Below, piece after piece: positions 16,547 to 25,096 of a stretch of 54,380 nucleotides of DNA (its first letter is position 1; each line of letters starts with the position of its first letter). Location of the stretch: positions 1 to 54,380 of the forward strand of contig JAGWMX010000005.1 in NCBI GenBank assembly GCA_028871525.1. Reading direction: 5' to 3'. The DNA is from Gammaproteobacteria bacterium (GTDB lineage: Bacteria; Pseudomonadota; Gammaproteobacteria; Nevskiales; Nevskiaceae). Made by a program: the position numbers and the translations under genes. The notes beneath the pieces were generated by a model. The model saw nothing but the letters and a program-made list of their open reading frames with translations, searched no databases and was not told the DNA's origin.

Positions 16547-17297
16547 GCCGGGCGAGGATCGCGAACAGCCGCTGCTTGCGCACCTGGTCGAGCTGCGCGC
16601 CAGGCTGCTGCGCGCGGCGATCGGCTTCCTGCTGGTGCTGCTGCCGCTGGCGCTGCTGGCGCGGCAGCTCTACCAGTTCCTCGCCGAACCGCTGCTGCGG
16701 CTGCTGCCCAAGGGCGGCACGATGATCGCAACGCAGGTGGCCAGCCCGTTCTTCACCCCGCTGAAACTGGCCGCGGTGCTGTCGCTGTTCGTGGCGTTGC
16801 CGTGGGTGCTCTACCAGATCTGGGCGTTCGTCGCGCCGGGGTTGTACCGCCATGAGCGCAAGCTGGTGGCGCCGCTGCTGTTCACCAGCACGCTGCTGTT
16901 CTACCTCGGCGTGGCCTTCGCTTACCTGCTGGTGCTGCCGCGGATGTTCGAGTTCTTCCTGGCGGTGACGCCGTCCGGAGTGTCGATGATGACCGACATC
17001 AACGCCTACCTGGATTTCGTGCTCAAGCTGTTCGTGGCCTTCGGGTTTGCGTTCGAAACCCCGGTGGCGATCGTGCTGTTGTGCTGGATGGGGTTCGTGA
17101 CGCCGGCGCAGCTGGCCAAGCGGCGCGATTACGTCATTGTCGGCTGCTTCGCACTGGCGGCGGTGATCACGCCGCCGGACGTGCTGTCGCAGGTGATTCT
17201 GGCGTTGGCCACTTACGCGTTGTTCGAACTGGGCATCGTCTGGGCGCGCTGGAGCCTGCGCTTCAAGTCGCAGACGCCGCCGCCGGAACCGCGTTAG
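16533..17297 (+). CDS. tatC: Sec-independent translocase subunit TatC
   Basis: A 254-residue protein with six predicted membrane helices. The N-terminal HLVELRARL block, the periplasmic PF-x-x-P-L-K region and the VITPPDV-SQ segment are hallmark sites; the cytoplasmic N-terminus and first loop recognise the twin-arginine motif. It begins with GTG inside tatB. Likely clients in this window are the aldo/keto reductase near 2 kb and MsrP near 40 kb. Confidence 0.96.
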   Translation: MPDTKPGEDREQPLLAHLVELRARLLRAAIGFLLVLLPLALLARQLYQFLAEPLLRLLPKGGTMIATQVASPFFTPLKLAAVLSLFVALPWVLYQIWAFVAPGLYRHERKLVAPLLFTSTLLFYLGVAFAYLLVLPRMFEFFLAVTPSGVSMMTDINAYLDFVLKLFVAFGFAFETPVAIVLLCWMGFVTPAQLAKRRDYVIVGCFALAAVITPPDVLSQVILALATYALFELGIVWARWSLRFKSQTPPPEPR

Positions 17298-17315
17298 CGT
17301 CACTGGGATCTGCAC

Positions 17316-17993
17316 ATGGAGATTCTGCTGGTCGAAGATCACGCGGATCTGGCGGCCAACGTCGCCGAATACCTGCGGGTCTGCGGTCACCGCGTCGAGT
17401 GTGCCGACCACGGCCAACGCGGGCTTGAGCGGGCGCAGTGCCGGCATTTCGACGTGGTGGTGCTCGACCGCATGCTGCCGGGCCTGGACGGCGCCAGCCT
17501 GTGCCGGCAGCTGCGCCGGCGATCGAGTCCATCGACGCCGGTGCTGATGCTGACCGCGCTCGACACCACCCGCGACAAGCTCGAGGGCTTCGCCGCCGGC
17601 GCCGACGATTATCTGGTCAAACCGTTCGCGCTGGCCGAGCTGGAAGCGCGGCTGACTGCGCTGCACCGCCTGGCACAGGCGGCGCCGTTGACTCGGGTGC
17701 TGCAGGTCGGCGACCTGCGTTACGACATCGATGTGCAGAAAATCACCCGCGGCGGCGAGCCGGTCGAGCTGACCCCGGCCTGCCGCCGGCTGCTGCAAAC
17801 CCTGATGCGCGCCAGCCCCAGGGTGGTGTCGCACGCGGAGTTGCGGCGCACGCTGTGGGGCGGCGAGCCGCCGGTGTCCGACGCGCTGCGCACTCACCTG
17901 CATGCACTGCGCCTGACGATCGATCGCGGCCGTGCCAGGCGCTTGCTGCAGACCGTGCACGGGTTCGGCTATCGCATCGTCGACGACAGTTGA
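17316..17993 (+). CDS. OmpR/PhoB-family response regulator
   Basis: A 225-residue regulator. The receiver domain (residues 1-118) has the acidic pocket (E7, D8), phosphoacceptor D51 and the conserved K102. The C-terminal winged helix (about 127-222) carries the TVHGFGYRI end of the PhoB type. It follows tatC by 18 bases and overlaps the histidine kinase start by one base, so the two form a two-component pair. The order of receiver motifs resembles QseB/PmrA-type regulators; the signal is unknown. Confidence 0.93.
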   Translation: MEILLVEDHADLAANVAEYLRVCGHRVECADHGQRGLERAQCRHFDVVVLDRMLPGLDGASLCRQLRRRSSPSTPVLMLTALDTTRDKLEGFAAGADDYLVKPFALAELEARLTALHRLAQAAPLTRVLQVGDLRYDIDVQKITRGGEPVELTPACRRLLQTLMRASPRVVSHAELRRTLWGGEPPVSDALRTHLHALRLTIDRGRARRLLQTVHGFGYRIVDDS

Positions 17994-19108
17994 TGTGTGC
18001 CGAAAAGCGTTCCCGGCGCTTTGCCGAGCCGCTGCTGCGCCGGCGATTGGCGGTGGCGCTGATCGGCCTGGCGCTGGTCGCCGCCGCGCTGCTCGGTGCG
18101 GCGTTCTGGACCGCCGAATCGCGGGTGGAAAGCCAATCCCTGGCGGAGCAGTCAGTGCGACCCGGCGATGCCGAAGCCGCACAGCAGTGGGCGCGCCGCC
18201 GCGCCGCCCGCGCCCAGCGCGAGCGCCAGTTGATGCCGCTGCTGCTGGCGGCGATCGCCGCCACCGCGCTGCTGGCCTGGTGGGCTTCGGGGTATCTGGC
18301 CCGGCGCACGCTGGCGCCGATGGAACGCCTGCTCGAACGTATCCATGCGCTGGATCCGGAGCGTCGCGGCGAGCGGCTGCCGGTTGCGGATTATGGCGAG
18401 CTGTCGGTCGTCGCCGGCGCGCTCAACGGCCATATGGCGCGGCTGGACGCGCTGGTCGAACGCGAGCGCGCTTTCGGCGCCGCCGCCAGCCATGAACTGC
18501 GCACGCCGCTGGCGGTGATCGCCGGCGCGGCCGAGCTGCTGCACGCCGGTGCGGCGGCCGGCGATCCGGCGCTGGCGCGCATCGAGCGCGCGGTGGTGCA
18601 GGCCCGCGAGATGCTCGAGGCGCTGCTGGAGCTGTCGCGCGGCGAGGCCGGCGCCGAGAGCGCACGGCCGTTGTCGCTGGCCGCGTTGCTGCCGGCCTGG
18701 TCGGAAGCGTGGCGGCGCGATGGCGTCGAGTTGAAGCTGGCGGTCGGCGAACGGCCGCTGCTGGCGCCGCCCGGCGTGCTGGCGATCGTCTACACGAATC
18801 TCCTGCGCAACGCGCTGCGGGTGTCGCGCGCAAGGGTGGCGGTGCGTTACGACGGCGCCGAGCTGGCGGTGGAAGACGACGGCCCCGGCATCGCCGCCCA
18901 ACAACTGCCGCGCGTTCTCGAACCGCGGTTTTCCGGCCGCGACGGCGGCAGCGGACTGGGTCTGTTCATCGCCGACCGGCTGTGCCGCGATCGCGGCTGG
19001 CGTCTGTGGCTGGAAAACGTTCCGCAGGGCGGCGTGCGCGCCACGGTGCGCTTCGCCGAGTGCGGCCATCACGGTGCCGCTGCAAGTCGGCCGCGGCCGC
19101 ATCAATAA
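17993..19108 (+). CDS. Sensor histidine kinase
   Basis: A 371-residue inner-membrane kinase: transmembrane helices at about 19-38 and 81-98 enclosing only ~40 periplasmic residues, a HAMP linker, the phosphoacceptor H167 in SHELRTPL, and an ATPase domain with N273 (NLLRNA), DDGPGI at 295-300 and GSGLGLFI. The tiny sensor loop suggests sensing within the membrane or by contact rather than by a large ligand pocket. The ATG overlaps the regulator's TGA. Its partner is the upstream regulator. Confidence 0.92.
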   Translation: MCAEKRSRRFAEPLLRRRLAVALIGLALVAAALLGAAFWTAESRVESQSLAEQSVRPGDAEAAQQWARRRAARAQRERQLMPLLLAAIAATALLAWWASGYLARRTLAPMERLLERIHALDPERRGERLPVADYGELSVVAGALNGHMARLDALVERERAFGAAASHELRTPLAVIAGAAELLHAGAAAGDPALARIERAVVQAREMLEALLELSRGEAGAESARPLSLAALLPAWSEAWRRDGVELKLAVGERPLLAPPGVLAIVYTNLLRNALRVSRARVAVRYDGAELAVEDDGPGIAAQQLPRVLEPRFSGRDGGSGLGLFIADRLCRDRGWRLWLENVPQGGVRATVRFAECGHHGAAASRPRPHQ

Positions 19109-19110
19109 AC

Positions 19111-19140
19111 TTGGAAGACGCACCGGGCTCGCGCTATAAC
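19111..19140 (+). promoter_or_regulatory. Candidate sigma-70 promoter of glcD, possibly leaderless
   Basis: TTGGAA (19111-19116), an 18-base spacer, then TATAAC (19135-19140). Six bases later comes the glcD ATG at 19147, just where transcription would begin. No ribosome site precedes the ATG, which fits a leaderless or near-leaderless mRNA. Confidence 0.55.
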
Positions 19141-19146
19141 CGCGGC

Positions 19147-20619
19147 ATGAGCGCCGTCGCCACCAACCGATCTGCCGCGCTGCTGCGCCAATTGGCCGCG
19201 GTGCTGCCGGCCGACGGCTTGATCGCTGCGTCCGAGGCGCTGGCGCCGTACGAGTGCGATGGCCTGTCGGCCTACCGCGCGCGGCCGCTGGCCGTGGCGT
19301 TGCCGCACAGCGCCGGGCAGGTTGCGGCGGTGTTGCGGCTGTGTCACGCCGCCGGTGTGCCGGTGGTGGCGCGCGGCGCCGGCACCGGCCTGTCCGGCGG
19401 CGCGCTGCCGCGCACGGACGGCGTGCTGCTGTCGCTGGCGCGGCTGAACTCGATTCTGGGCATCGATCCGGCCAATCGCAGCGCCCGCGTTCAGCCCGGC
19501 GTGCGCAACCTCGCGATCTCGCAGGCGGTGGCGCCGCACGGCTTGTTCTATGCGCCGGATCCTTCGAGTCAGATCGCCTGTTCGATCGGCGGCAACGTCG
19601 CCGAAAATGCCGGCGGCGTGCACTGCCTGAAATACGGTCTGACCACGCACAACCTGCTCAAACTGCAGTTGCTGCTGGCCGACGGTACACCGCTGAGCGT
19701 TGGCGCCGACGCGCTGGATGCGCCCGGCTACGACCTGCTGGCGCTGACCACCGGCTCGGAAGGCCTGCTGGCGGTGGTCACCGAGGTCGTCGTCAAACTG
19801 CTGCCACTGCCGCCGCGCGCGCGGGTGCTGCTGGCGGCGTTCGATTCGATCGAGGCCGCCGCCACCGCGGTGGCCGACGTGATCGCCGCCGGCATCGTTC
19901 CGGCCGGGCTGGAGATGATGGACCGGCTGGCGATCGAGGCCGCCGAAGCGTTCGCGCGCTGCGGCTATCCGCCGGACGCTGCGGCGATCCTGCTGTGCGA
20001 ATGCGACGGTACCGGCGCCGAGGTCGACGAGGACATCGAGCGCGTGTCAGCGGTGATGCGCGCGCGCGGCGCCACCCAGCTGCGGGTCTCGCGCGACGAG
20101 CGTGAGCGCGCGGCATTCTGGGCCGGGCGCAAGGCGGCGTTCCCGGCGGTGGGGCGGCTGGCGCCGGACTACTACTGCATCGACGGCAGCATTCCGCGCC
20201 GCGTGCTGGCCGCGGTGCTGCGCCGGATCGGCGAGCTGTCCGACGAGTACGGCCTGCGTGTGGCCAACGTATTCCACGCCGGAGACGGCAACCTGCACCC
20301 GCTGATTCTCTACGACGCCAACCAGCCCGGCCAGCTCGAACGCACCGAAGCGCTCGGCGTCGAGATTCTGAAGCTGTGCGTGGACGCCGGCGGCAGCGTC
20401 ACCGGCGAGCACGGCGTCGGCGTCGAGAAGCTGACGGCCATGTGCCACCAGTTCGCCGCGCCAGAACTCGAAACCTTCCACGCAATCAAGCGCGCGTTCG
20501 ACCCGGCCGGGCTGCTGAACCCCGGCAAGGCGGTGCCGACGCTGGCCCGCTGCGCGGAGTTCGGCGCGCTGCATGTGCATGGCGGCCGTTTGCCGCATCC
20601 CGAGCTGCCGCGCTTCTGA
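19147..20619 (+). CDS. glcD: Glycolate oxidase, FAD-linked subunit
   Basis: A 490-residue flavoprotein of the VAO/PCMH fold. The N-terminal half has the FAD-binding block GAGTGLSGGALP and the DPSSQ-x-x-CSIGGNVAENAGG region; the C-terminal half has the HAGDGNLHP metal and substrate motif and GEHGVGVEK. With GlcE and GlcF it oxidises glycolate to glyoxylate at the inner membrane. A D-lactate dehydrogenase role is the main alternative, but the adjoining glcE and glcF favour glycolate. Start: ATG with no visible Shine-Dalgarno. Confidence 0.93.
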   Translation: MSAVATNRSAALLRQLAAVLPADGLIAASEALAPYECDGLSAYRARPLAVALPHSAGQVAAVLRLCHAAGVPVVARGAGTGLSGGALPRTDGVLLSLARLNSILGIDPANRSARVQPGVRNLAISQAVAPHGLFYAPDPSSQIACSIGGNVAENAGGVHCLKYGLTTHNLLKLQLLLADGTPLSVGADALDAPGYDLLALTTGSEGLLAVVTEVVVKLLPLPPRARVLLAAFDSIEAAATAVADVIAAGIVPAGLEMMDRLAIEAAEAFARCGYPPDAAAILLCECDGTGAEVDEDIERVSAVMRARGATQLRVSRDERERAAFWAGRKAAFPAVGRLAPDYYCIDGSIPRRVLAAVLRRIGELSDEYGLRVANVFHAGDGNLHPLILYDANQPGQLERTEALGVEILKLCVDAGGSVTGEHGVGVEKLTAMCHQFAAPELETFHAIKRAFDPAGLLNPGKAVPTLARCAEFGALHVHGGRLPHPELPRF

Positions 20620-20627
20620 AACCGACG

Positions 20628-21698
20628 ATGGCCGACGCCGATCTGAGCCAGGCGCTGCGCACCCGCCTCCTGCACGCCGCTGCCGCGCGCCGTCCGCTGG
20701 TGATCCGCGGCTCCGGCAGCAAGGATTTTCTCGGCCAGCCGTCGGCAGGAGAGCCGCTTGAGGTCGGCGGCCATCGCGGCGTGATGCGCTACGCGCCCGA
20801 GGAGCTGGTGCTGACCGCCCGCGCCGGCACGCCGCTGACCGAGATCGAGGCGCTGCTCGCGCAGCACGGGCAGATGCTGGCCTTCGAGCCGCCGCATTTC
20901 GGCGCTGCGGCGACGCTCGGCGGCACCGTGGCTTGCGGTCTTTCCGGCCCGCGCCGTGCCGCCGCCGGCGCCTGCCGCGATTTCGTGCTCGGCGTGCAAA
21001 TCATCGACGGCCGCGGACGGGTTCTGCGTTTCGGCGGCGAGGTGATCAAAAACGTCGCCGGCTATGATCTGTCGCGGCTGATGGCCGGTGCTTTCGGCAC
21101 GCTGGGCGTGCTGCTGCAGATCAGCCTGAAGGTGCTGCCGGCGCCGCGCTGCGAGCGCACGCTGGCGTTCGAATCGGACCTGGCCGGGGCACTGGCGCGG
21201 CTGGCCGAATGGGCCCGGCGTCCGTTGCCGCTGTCGGCCAGCGCCTGGGTGAACGGTCGGCTCTGGCTGCGCCTGTCCGGTGCGCAGGCGGCGGTCGCCG
21301 CCGCCGCGCGCGAGCTGGGCGGCGAGACGGTTGACGGCGAACAGGAACCATGGTCTGCACTGCGCGAGCACCGGCATCCGTTCTTTGCCAGGTCGCGGCC
21401 GCTGTGGCGACTGAGCCTACCGCCGGCGCTGCCGTCGCCGAAGCTGGCCGGCGGTTGGCTGCTCGAATGGCACGGTGCGCAGCGTTGGCTGGACAGCGAC
21501 GAGCCGGCGCCGGCGGTCCGCGCCGCCGCTGCGGCAGCCGGCGGTCATGCCACGCTGTTCCGCCGCAACGGCGCCGCCGCTGCGATCCCGGTCTTTGCGC
21601 CGCTGCCGCCGCCGCTGCTGGCGCTGCACCGGCGGCTCAAAACCGTGCTGGATCCGTGCGGCATCCTCAATCCCGGCCGCCTGTACGCGGAGTTTTAG
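20628..21698 (+). CDS. glcE: Glycolate oxidase, FAD-binding subunit
   Basis: A 356-residue GlcE. It keeps the FAD-binding-4 domain (IRGSGSKDFLG near the N-terminus, ATLGGTVACGLSGPRR, GGEVIKNVAGYDLSRL) and a shorter C-terminal region ending in DPCGILNPGRLY. It lacks the HAGDGN motif of GlcD, as expected. It starts 8 bases after glcD and ends 3 bases before glcF, so the three form a tight operon. Confidence 0.93.
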   Translation: MADADLSQALRTRLLHAAAARRPLVIRGSGSKDFLGQPSAGEPLEVGGHRGVMRYAPEELVLTARAGTPLTEIEALLAQHGQMLAFEPPHFGAAATLGGTVACGLSGPRRAAAGACRDFVLGVQIIDGRGRVLRFGGEVIKNVAGYDLSRLMAGAFGTLGVLLQISLKVLPAPRCERTLAFESDLAGALARLAEWARRPLPLSASAWVNGRLWLRLSGAQAAVAAAARELGGETVDGEQEPWSALREHRHPFFARSRPLWRLSLPPALPSPKLAGGWLLEWHGAQRWLDSDEPAPAVRAAAAAAGGHATLFRRNGAAAAIPVFAPLPPPLLALHRRLKTVLDPCGILNPGRLYAEF

Positions 21699-21701
21699 GG
21701 C

Positions 21702-23012
21702 ATGCAAACCGCACTGCAAAGCCCGTTCAAGGACAGTTCGGAGGGCCGCGAGGCCGACGCGATCCTGCGGTCCTGCGTGCACTGCGGCTTTTGCCTGGCC
21801 GCCTGCCCGACCTACCGGCTGCTGGGCGACGAACTGGATTCGCCGCGCGGGCGCATCTATCTGATCAAGCAACTGCTGGAAGGCCAAGCGGTGGGTGCGC
21901 CGACGCAGTTGCACCTGGATCGCTGCCTGACCTGCCGAGCCTGCGAGACCGCCTGCCCGTCCGGCGTGCGCTACGGCCGGTTGCTCGACATCGGCCGCGG
22001 CCTGGTCGAGCAGCGCGTGCCGCGCGGCGCGGACCAACGCCTCGAGCGTTGGCTGCTGCGCCGGCTCGTCGCGGAGCCGCGCCGCTTCGGTCTGGCCGTG
22101 GCGCTCGGGCGCGCGCTGGCGCCACTGCTGCCTCGACGCTTGACCGCCAGGCTGCCGCTGCGCCAAGCGGCGCCGCCCTGGCCGAAACCGCAAGCGGCCG
22201 GGCGGCGCATGCTGGCGCTGGCGGGCTGTGCCCAGTCGGTGGCGACCCCGGCCACCAACGCCGCCGCCGCCCGGGTGCTGGCGCGCTTTGGCATCGAGTT
22301 GATCGAGGCGCCGGCGGCCGGCTGCTGTGGCGCGCTCGACTACCATCTCGGCGCGCACGACGCGGGCCTTGCGCGCGCCCGCCGCAATATCGACGCTTGG
22401 TGGCCATATCTGCAGCAGGGTGCCGAGACGATTGTGATGACCGCTTCCGGCTGCGGGGCGATGGTGCGCGAGTATGGGCTGCTATTGGCGCAGGACCCGG
22501 CCTACGCCGACAAGGCCGAGCGGGTGGCCGGGGCGACGCGCGACCTGGGCGAAGTGCTGTTGGCCGAGGATCGCAGTCCCTTCGCCGGAATCGGTGCCGG
22601 CCGGCGCATCGCTTTCCACGCGCCGTGCACGCTCACCCATTGGCAAAAGGCGTCCGCCGCAGTCGAGACCGTCCTGCGCGAGGCCGATTTCGAGCTGACG
22701 CCGGTGGTCGACAGTCATCTGTGCTGCGGTTCGGCCGGCAGCTACTCGATCCTGCAGCCGGAACTGGCGCAGCGGTTGCGAGACGACAAGCTCACGGCGC
22801 TGACGGCCGGCGAACCGGAAGTGATCGTCACGGCCAATATCGGTTGTCAACTGCACTTGCAGAGGGTCAGCGAGGTGCCGGTGCGGCACTGGATCGAATT
22901 GCTGGAGGCGTCGTCGTCGTCGCGGCGCCGAGATCAAAAAAGCCGTGGCGACTGCCGCAAGCCTGGAAGGCGAGATGGCAATCCCGTCACGCACGGCAGT
23001 GCCCGTCGCTGA
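21702..23012 (+). CDS. glcF: Glycolate oxidase, iron-sulfur subunit
   Basis: A 436-residue protein with two CxxCxxCxxxCP ferredoxin-like motifs (C25/28/31/35 and C75/78/81/85) for two [4Fe-4S] clusters, followed by two CCG-type domains (AGCCGALDYH and LCCGSAGSYS). It passes electrons from the flavin subunits to the quinone pool. The family normally ends near the VRHWIELL block; here about 30 more Ser/Arg-rich residues follow, beginning at a short (CGT)n repeat near 22909. The tail may come from a slipped repeat that moved the stop. Confidence 0.93.
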   Translation: MQTALQSPFKDSSEGREADAILRSCVHCGFCLAACPTYRLLGDELDSPRGRIYLIKQLLEGQAVGAPTQLHLDRCLTCRACETACPSGVRYGRLLDIGRGLVEQRVPRGADQRLERWLLRRLVAEPRRFGLAVALGRALAPLLPRRLTARLPLRQAAPPWPKPQAAGRRMLALAGCAQSVATPATNAAAARVLARFGIELIEAPAAGCCGALDYHLGAHDAGLARARRNIDAWWPYLQQGAETIVMTASGCGAMVREYGLLLAQDPAYADKAERVAGATRDLGEVLLAEDRSPFAGIGAGRRIAFHAPCTLTHWQKASAAVETVLREADFELTPVVDSHLCCGSAGSYSILQPELAQRLRDDKLTALTAGEPEVIVTANIGCQLHLQRVSEVPVRHWIELLEASSSSRRRDQKSRGDCRKPGRRDGNPVTHGSARR

Positions 23013-23112
23013 GACCGCGGGATCGTCACGAAATTGACGCGCCGCCGCGCAAGGCCGCGCAGCGATGCAGGCGCGCAGGGTGGCGGATGGCATGCTCGGC
23101 TTTACCCCCGCC

Positions 23113-23925
23113 CTACCCTGCGCGCAGACTCGCTAGCACCGCCGCCGTCTGCGGCCGCACGCCGCGCCAGCGCAGAAACGCCTCGGCCGCCTGCTCCACC
23201 AGCAGGCCGAGACCGTCGGCGGTGCGCGCGGCACCGTGCGTGCGCGCCCACTCCAGGAACGGCCGGGCGGCTTTGCCGTAGCCGAGATCGTAGGCGACGG
23301 CCCCGGCGGCGAACAGTCCCGGCGGCAGTTGCGGCACCTGGCCGGCGTGGCCGGCGGACGTGGCGTTGATCACCAGATCGAACGAGTCACCCTTGAGCGC
23401 CAGGTGGGTGCATGGCCGGATCGGGCCGAGTGCGGCGAACGCCTTGGCCAGCTCCTCGGGCTGCCACGGCGTGCGGCCGGACAGCACCAGTTCGGCGACG
23501 CCCTGCGCCAGCAGCGGCGCCAAGATGCCGCGGGCCGCGCCGCCGGCGCCGAGTATCAGCGTCCGCAGGCCGGCCAGTTTCAGGCCCAGGTTGCCGCTCA
23601 GGTCGCAGACCAGGCCGAGGCCGTCGGTGTTGTCGCCGTGCCAGCCGGCATCGGTGCGGATCAGGGTGTTGACGGCGCCGGCGCGGTGCGCCCGCTGGCT
23701 GAGCGCAGCGCACAACGCCGCGGCGTCGATCTTGTGCGGCAGCGTCAGGTTCAGGCCGGCGTAGCCTGCGGCGTGCAGCCGGTGCAGGGTTTCGGCCAGC
23801 GCCGCGGGCGCGACTTCAATCGCCGTGTAGTCCAGGCGAGCGCCGGTCGCCTGCGCGAACAGCGCGTGGATGCGCGGCGACAGGCTGTGTGCGATCGGCT
23901 GGCCGAGGACGGCGTAGCGGTCCAT
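23113..23925 (-). CDS. aroE: Shikimate dehydrogenase (NADP+)
   Basis: A 270-residue enzyme reducing 3-dehydroshikimate to shikimate. The shikimate site is seen in SLSPRIH and the catalytic Lys in NLTLPHKID; the NADP site is GAGGAARG followed by the LSGRT loop, with NATSAG and DLGYG further on. The ATG at 23925 is chosen because MDRYAVLGQPI is the family start; the open frame continues upstream as Arg-rich sequence. It follows hemB by 29 bases on the same strand. Confidence 0.95.
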   Translation of the reverse strand: MDRYAVLGQPIAHSLSPRIHALFAQATGARLDYTAIEVAPAALAETLHRLHAAGYAGLNLTLPHKIDAAALCAALSQRAHRAGAVNTLIRTDAGWHGDNTDGLGLVCDLSGNLGLKLAGLRTLILGAGGAARGILAPLLAQGVAELVLSGRTPWQPEELAKAFAALGPIRPCTHLALKGDSFDLVINATSAGHAGQVPQLPPGLFAAGAVAYDLGYGKAARPFLEWARTHGAARTADGLGLLVEQAAEAFLRWRGVRPQTAAVLASLRAG

Positions 23926-23954
23926 CGTTACGGGACTCGGGACGGCGGACGTGG

Positions 23955-24956
23955 TCAGTCGTCGCCTTCGCTCAACCACTGCGCCGCCTGGCCGGCGAAG
24001 TAGGTCAGAATCGCGTCGGCGCCGGCGCGGCGCAGGCACAGCAGCGATTCCATCGCCACCCGGCGCTCGTCCAGCCAGCCGTTGGCGGCGGCGGCCTTGA
24101 GCATCGCGTATTCACCGCTGACCTGATAGGCCAGCGTCGGCACGCCGAAGCGCTGCTTGACCCGGCGGATGATGTCCAGATACGGCAGCCCGGGTTTGAC
24201 CATCAACCAGTCGGCGCCTTCGGCGAGGTCGAGCGCGACCTCCCGCAGCGCCTCGTCGCCGTTGGCCGGGTCCATCTGGTAGGTGCGCTTGTCGCCGATC
24301 AGCGTTTGCGCCGAGCCGACCGCGTCGCGGAACGGGCCGTAGAAACCGCTGGCGTACTTGGCCGCGTAGGACAGGATCAGCGTGCTCTTGAGTCCATCGC
24401 GCTCCAGCTGTCGGCGGATCGCGCCGACGCGGCCGTCCATCATGTCCGACGGCGCCACCACGTCGGCGCCGGCGCGGGCGACGACCAGCGCCTGGCGCAC
24501 CAGCAGCTCGACGGTGACGTCGTTGTCGACGTAGCCGCCGGCATCCAGCACGCCGTCGTGGCCGTGGCTGGTGTACGGATCCAGCGCCACATCGACGATG
24601 ACGCCGAGATCCGGCGCAGCGGCCTTGATCGCCTTGATCGCGCGCGGAATCAGGCCGTCGGGGTTCAGCGCCTCGCTGCCCTGCTCGTTCTTGAGCGCCG
24701 GGTCGGTCGCCGGGAACAGCGCCACCGCGACGATGCCGAGCGCGGCCAGTCGCCGGCACTCGACGATCAGGCCGTCGAGATCGTGGCGCACCACGCCGGG
24801 CATCGAAGCCACCGGGCCGCAGCACGGTCCCTCGGCGACGAACAGCGGCGCGATCAACTGCGCCGGGTGCAGGCGCGTTTCGCGGGCGAGCTGACGCGCG
24901 AACGGCTGCGCGCGCGAACGGCGCATGCGCAGGCCGGGGAACGAGGCGCCGGTCAC
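23955..24956 (-). CDS. hemB: Delta-aminolevulinic acid dehydratase (porphobilinogen synthase)
   Basis: A 333-residue enzyme joining two 5-aminolevulinates into porphobilinogen. The two Schiff-base lysines lie in SYAAKYAS and MVKPGLPYLD. Where zinc enzymes have a three-Cys cluster, this one reads DVALDPYTSHGHDG, with Asp and Ala in place of Cys: the Mg2+-dependent, zinc-independent type known from Pseudomonas. The GTG start at 24956 is favoured over ATG at 24926 because the SFPGLRMRRSR leader belongs to the family; a GGAG lies upstream. Confidence 0.95.
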   Translation of the reverse strand: MTGASFPGLRMRRSRAQPFARQLARETRLHPAQLIAPLFVAEGPCCGPVASMPGVVRHDLDGLIVECRRLAALGIVAVALFPATDPALKNEQGSEALNPDGLIPRAIKAIKAAAPDLGVIVDVALDPYTSHGHDGVLDAGGYVDNDVTVELLVRQALVVARAGADVVAPSDMMDGRVGAIRRQLERDGLKSTLILSYAAKYASGFYGPFRDAVGSAQTLIGDKRTYQMDPANGDEALREVALDLAEGADWLMVKPGLPYLDIIRRVKQRFGVPTLAYQVSGEYAMLKAAAANGWLDERRVAMESLLCLRRAGADAILTYFAGQAAQWLSEGDD

Positions 24957-24985
24957 GGTTGGCTCCAGCAGAATTGGCGGCCACC

Positions 24986-24991
24986 AGTATA
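24986..24991 (-). promoter_or_regulatory. Candidate -10 element of hemB
   Basis: The minus strand reads TATACT here, a near-consensus -10, about 30 bases ahead of the hemB GTG. A convincing -35 is not visible at 16-18 bases upstream. Confidence 0.42.
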
Positions 24992-25035
24992 GAGCGCGGT
25001 GCGGCGCCGAGCGCGCCGCTTGGCATGGCGGCGCG

Positions 25036-25063
25036 TTGGACTGCGGGCGGTTGATGGTTTTAA
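25036..25063 (+). promoter_or_regulatory. Candidate glpK promoter
   Basis: TTGGAC at 25036-25041, a 16-base spacer, and TTTTAA at 25058-25063. Transcription would begin near 25070, about 27 bases before the glpK ATG. The -10 is only a partial match. Confidence 0.35.
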
Positions 25064-25096
25064 GGTTGCAGCGGGTATCGGCAAACCGGAGGGGCG

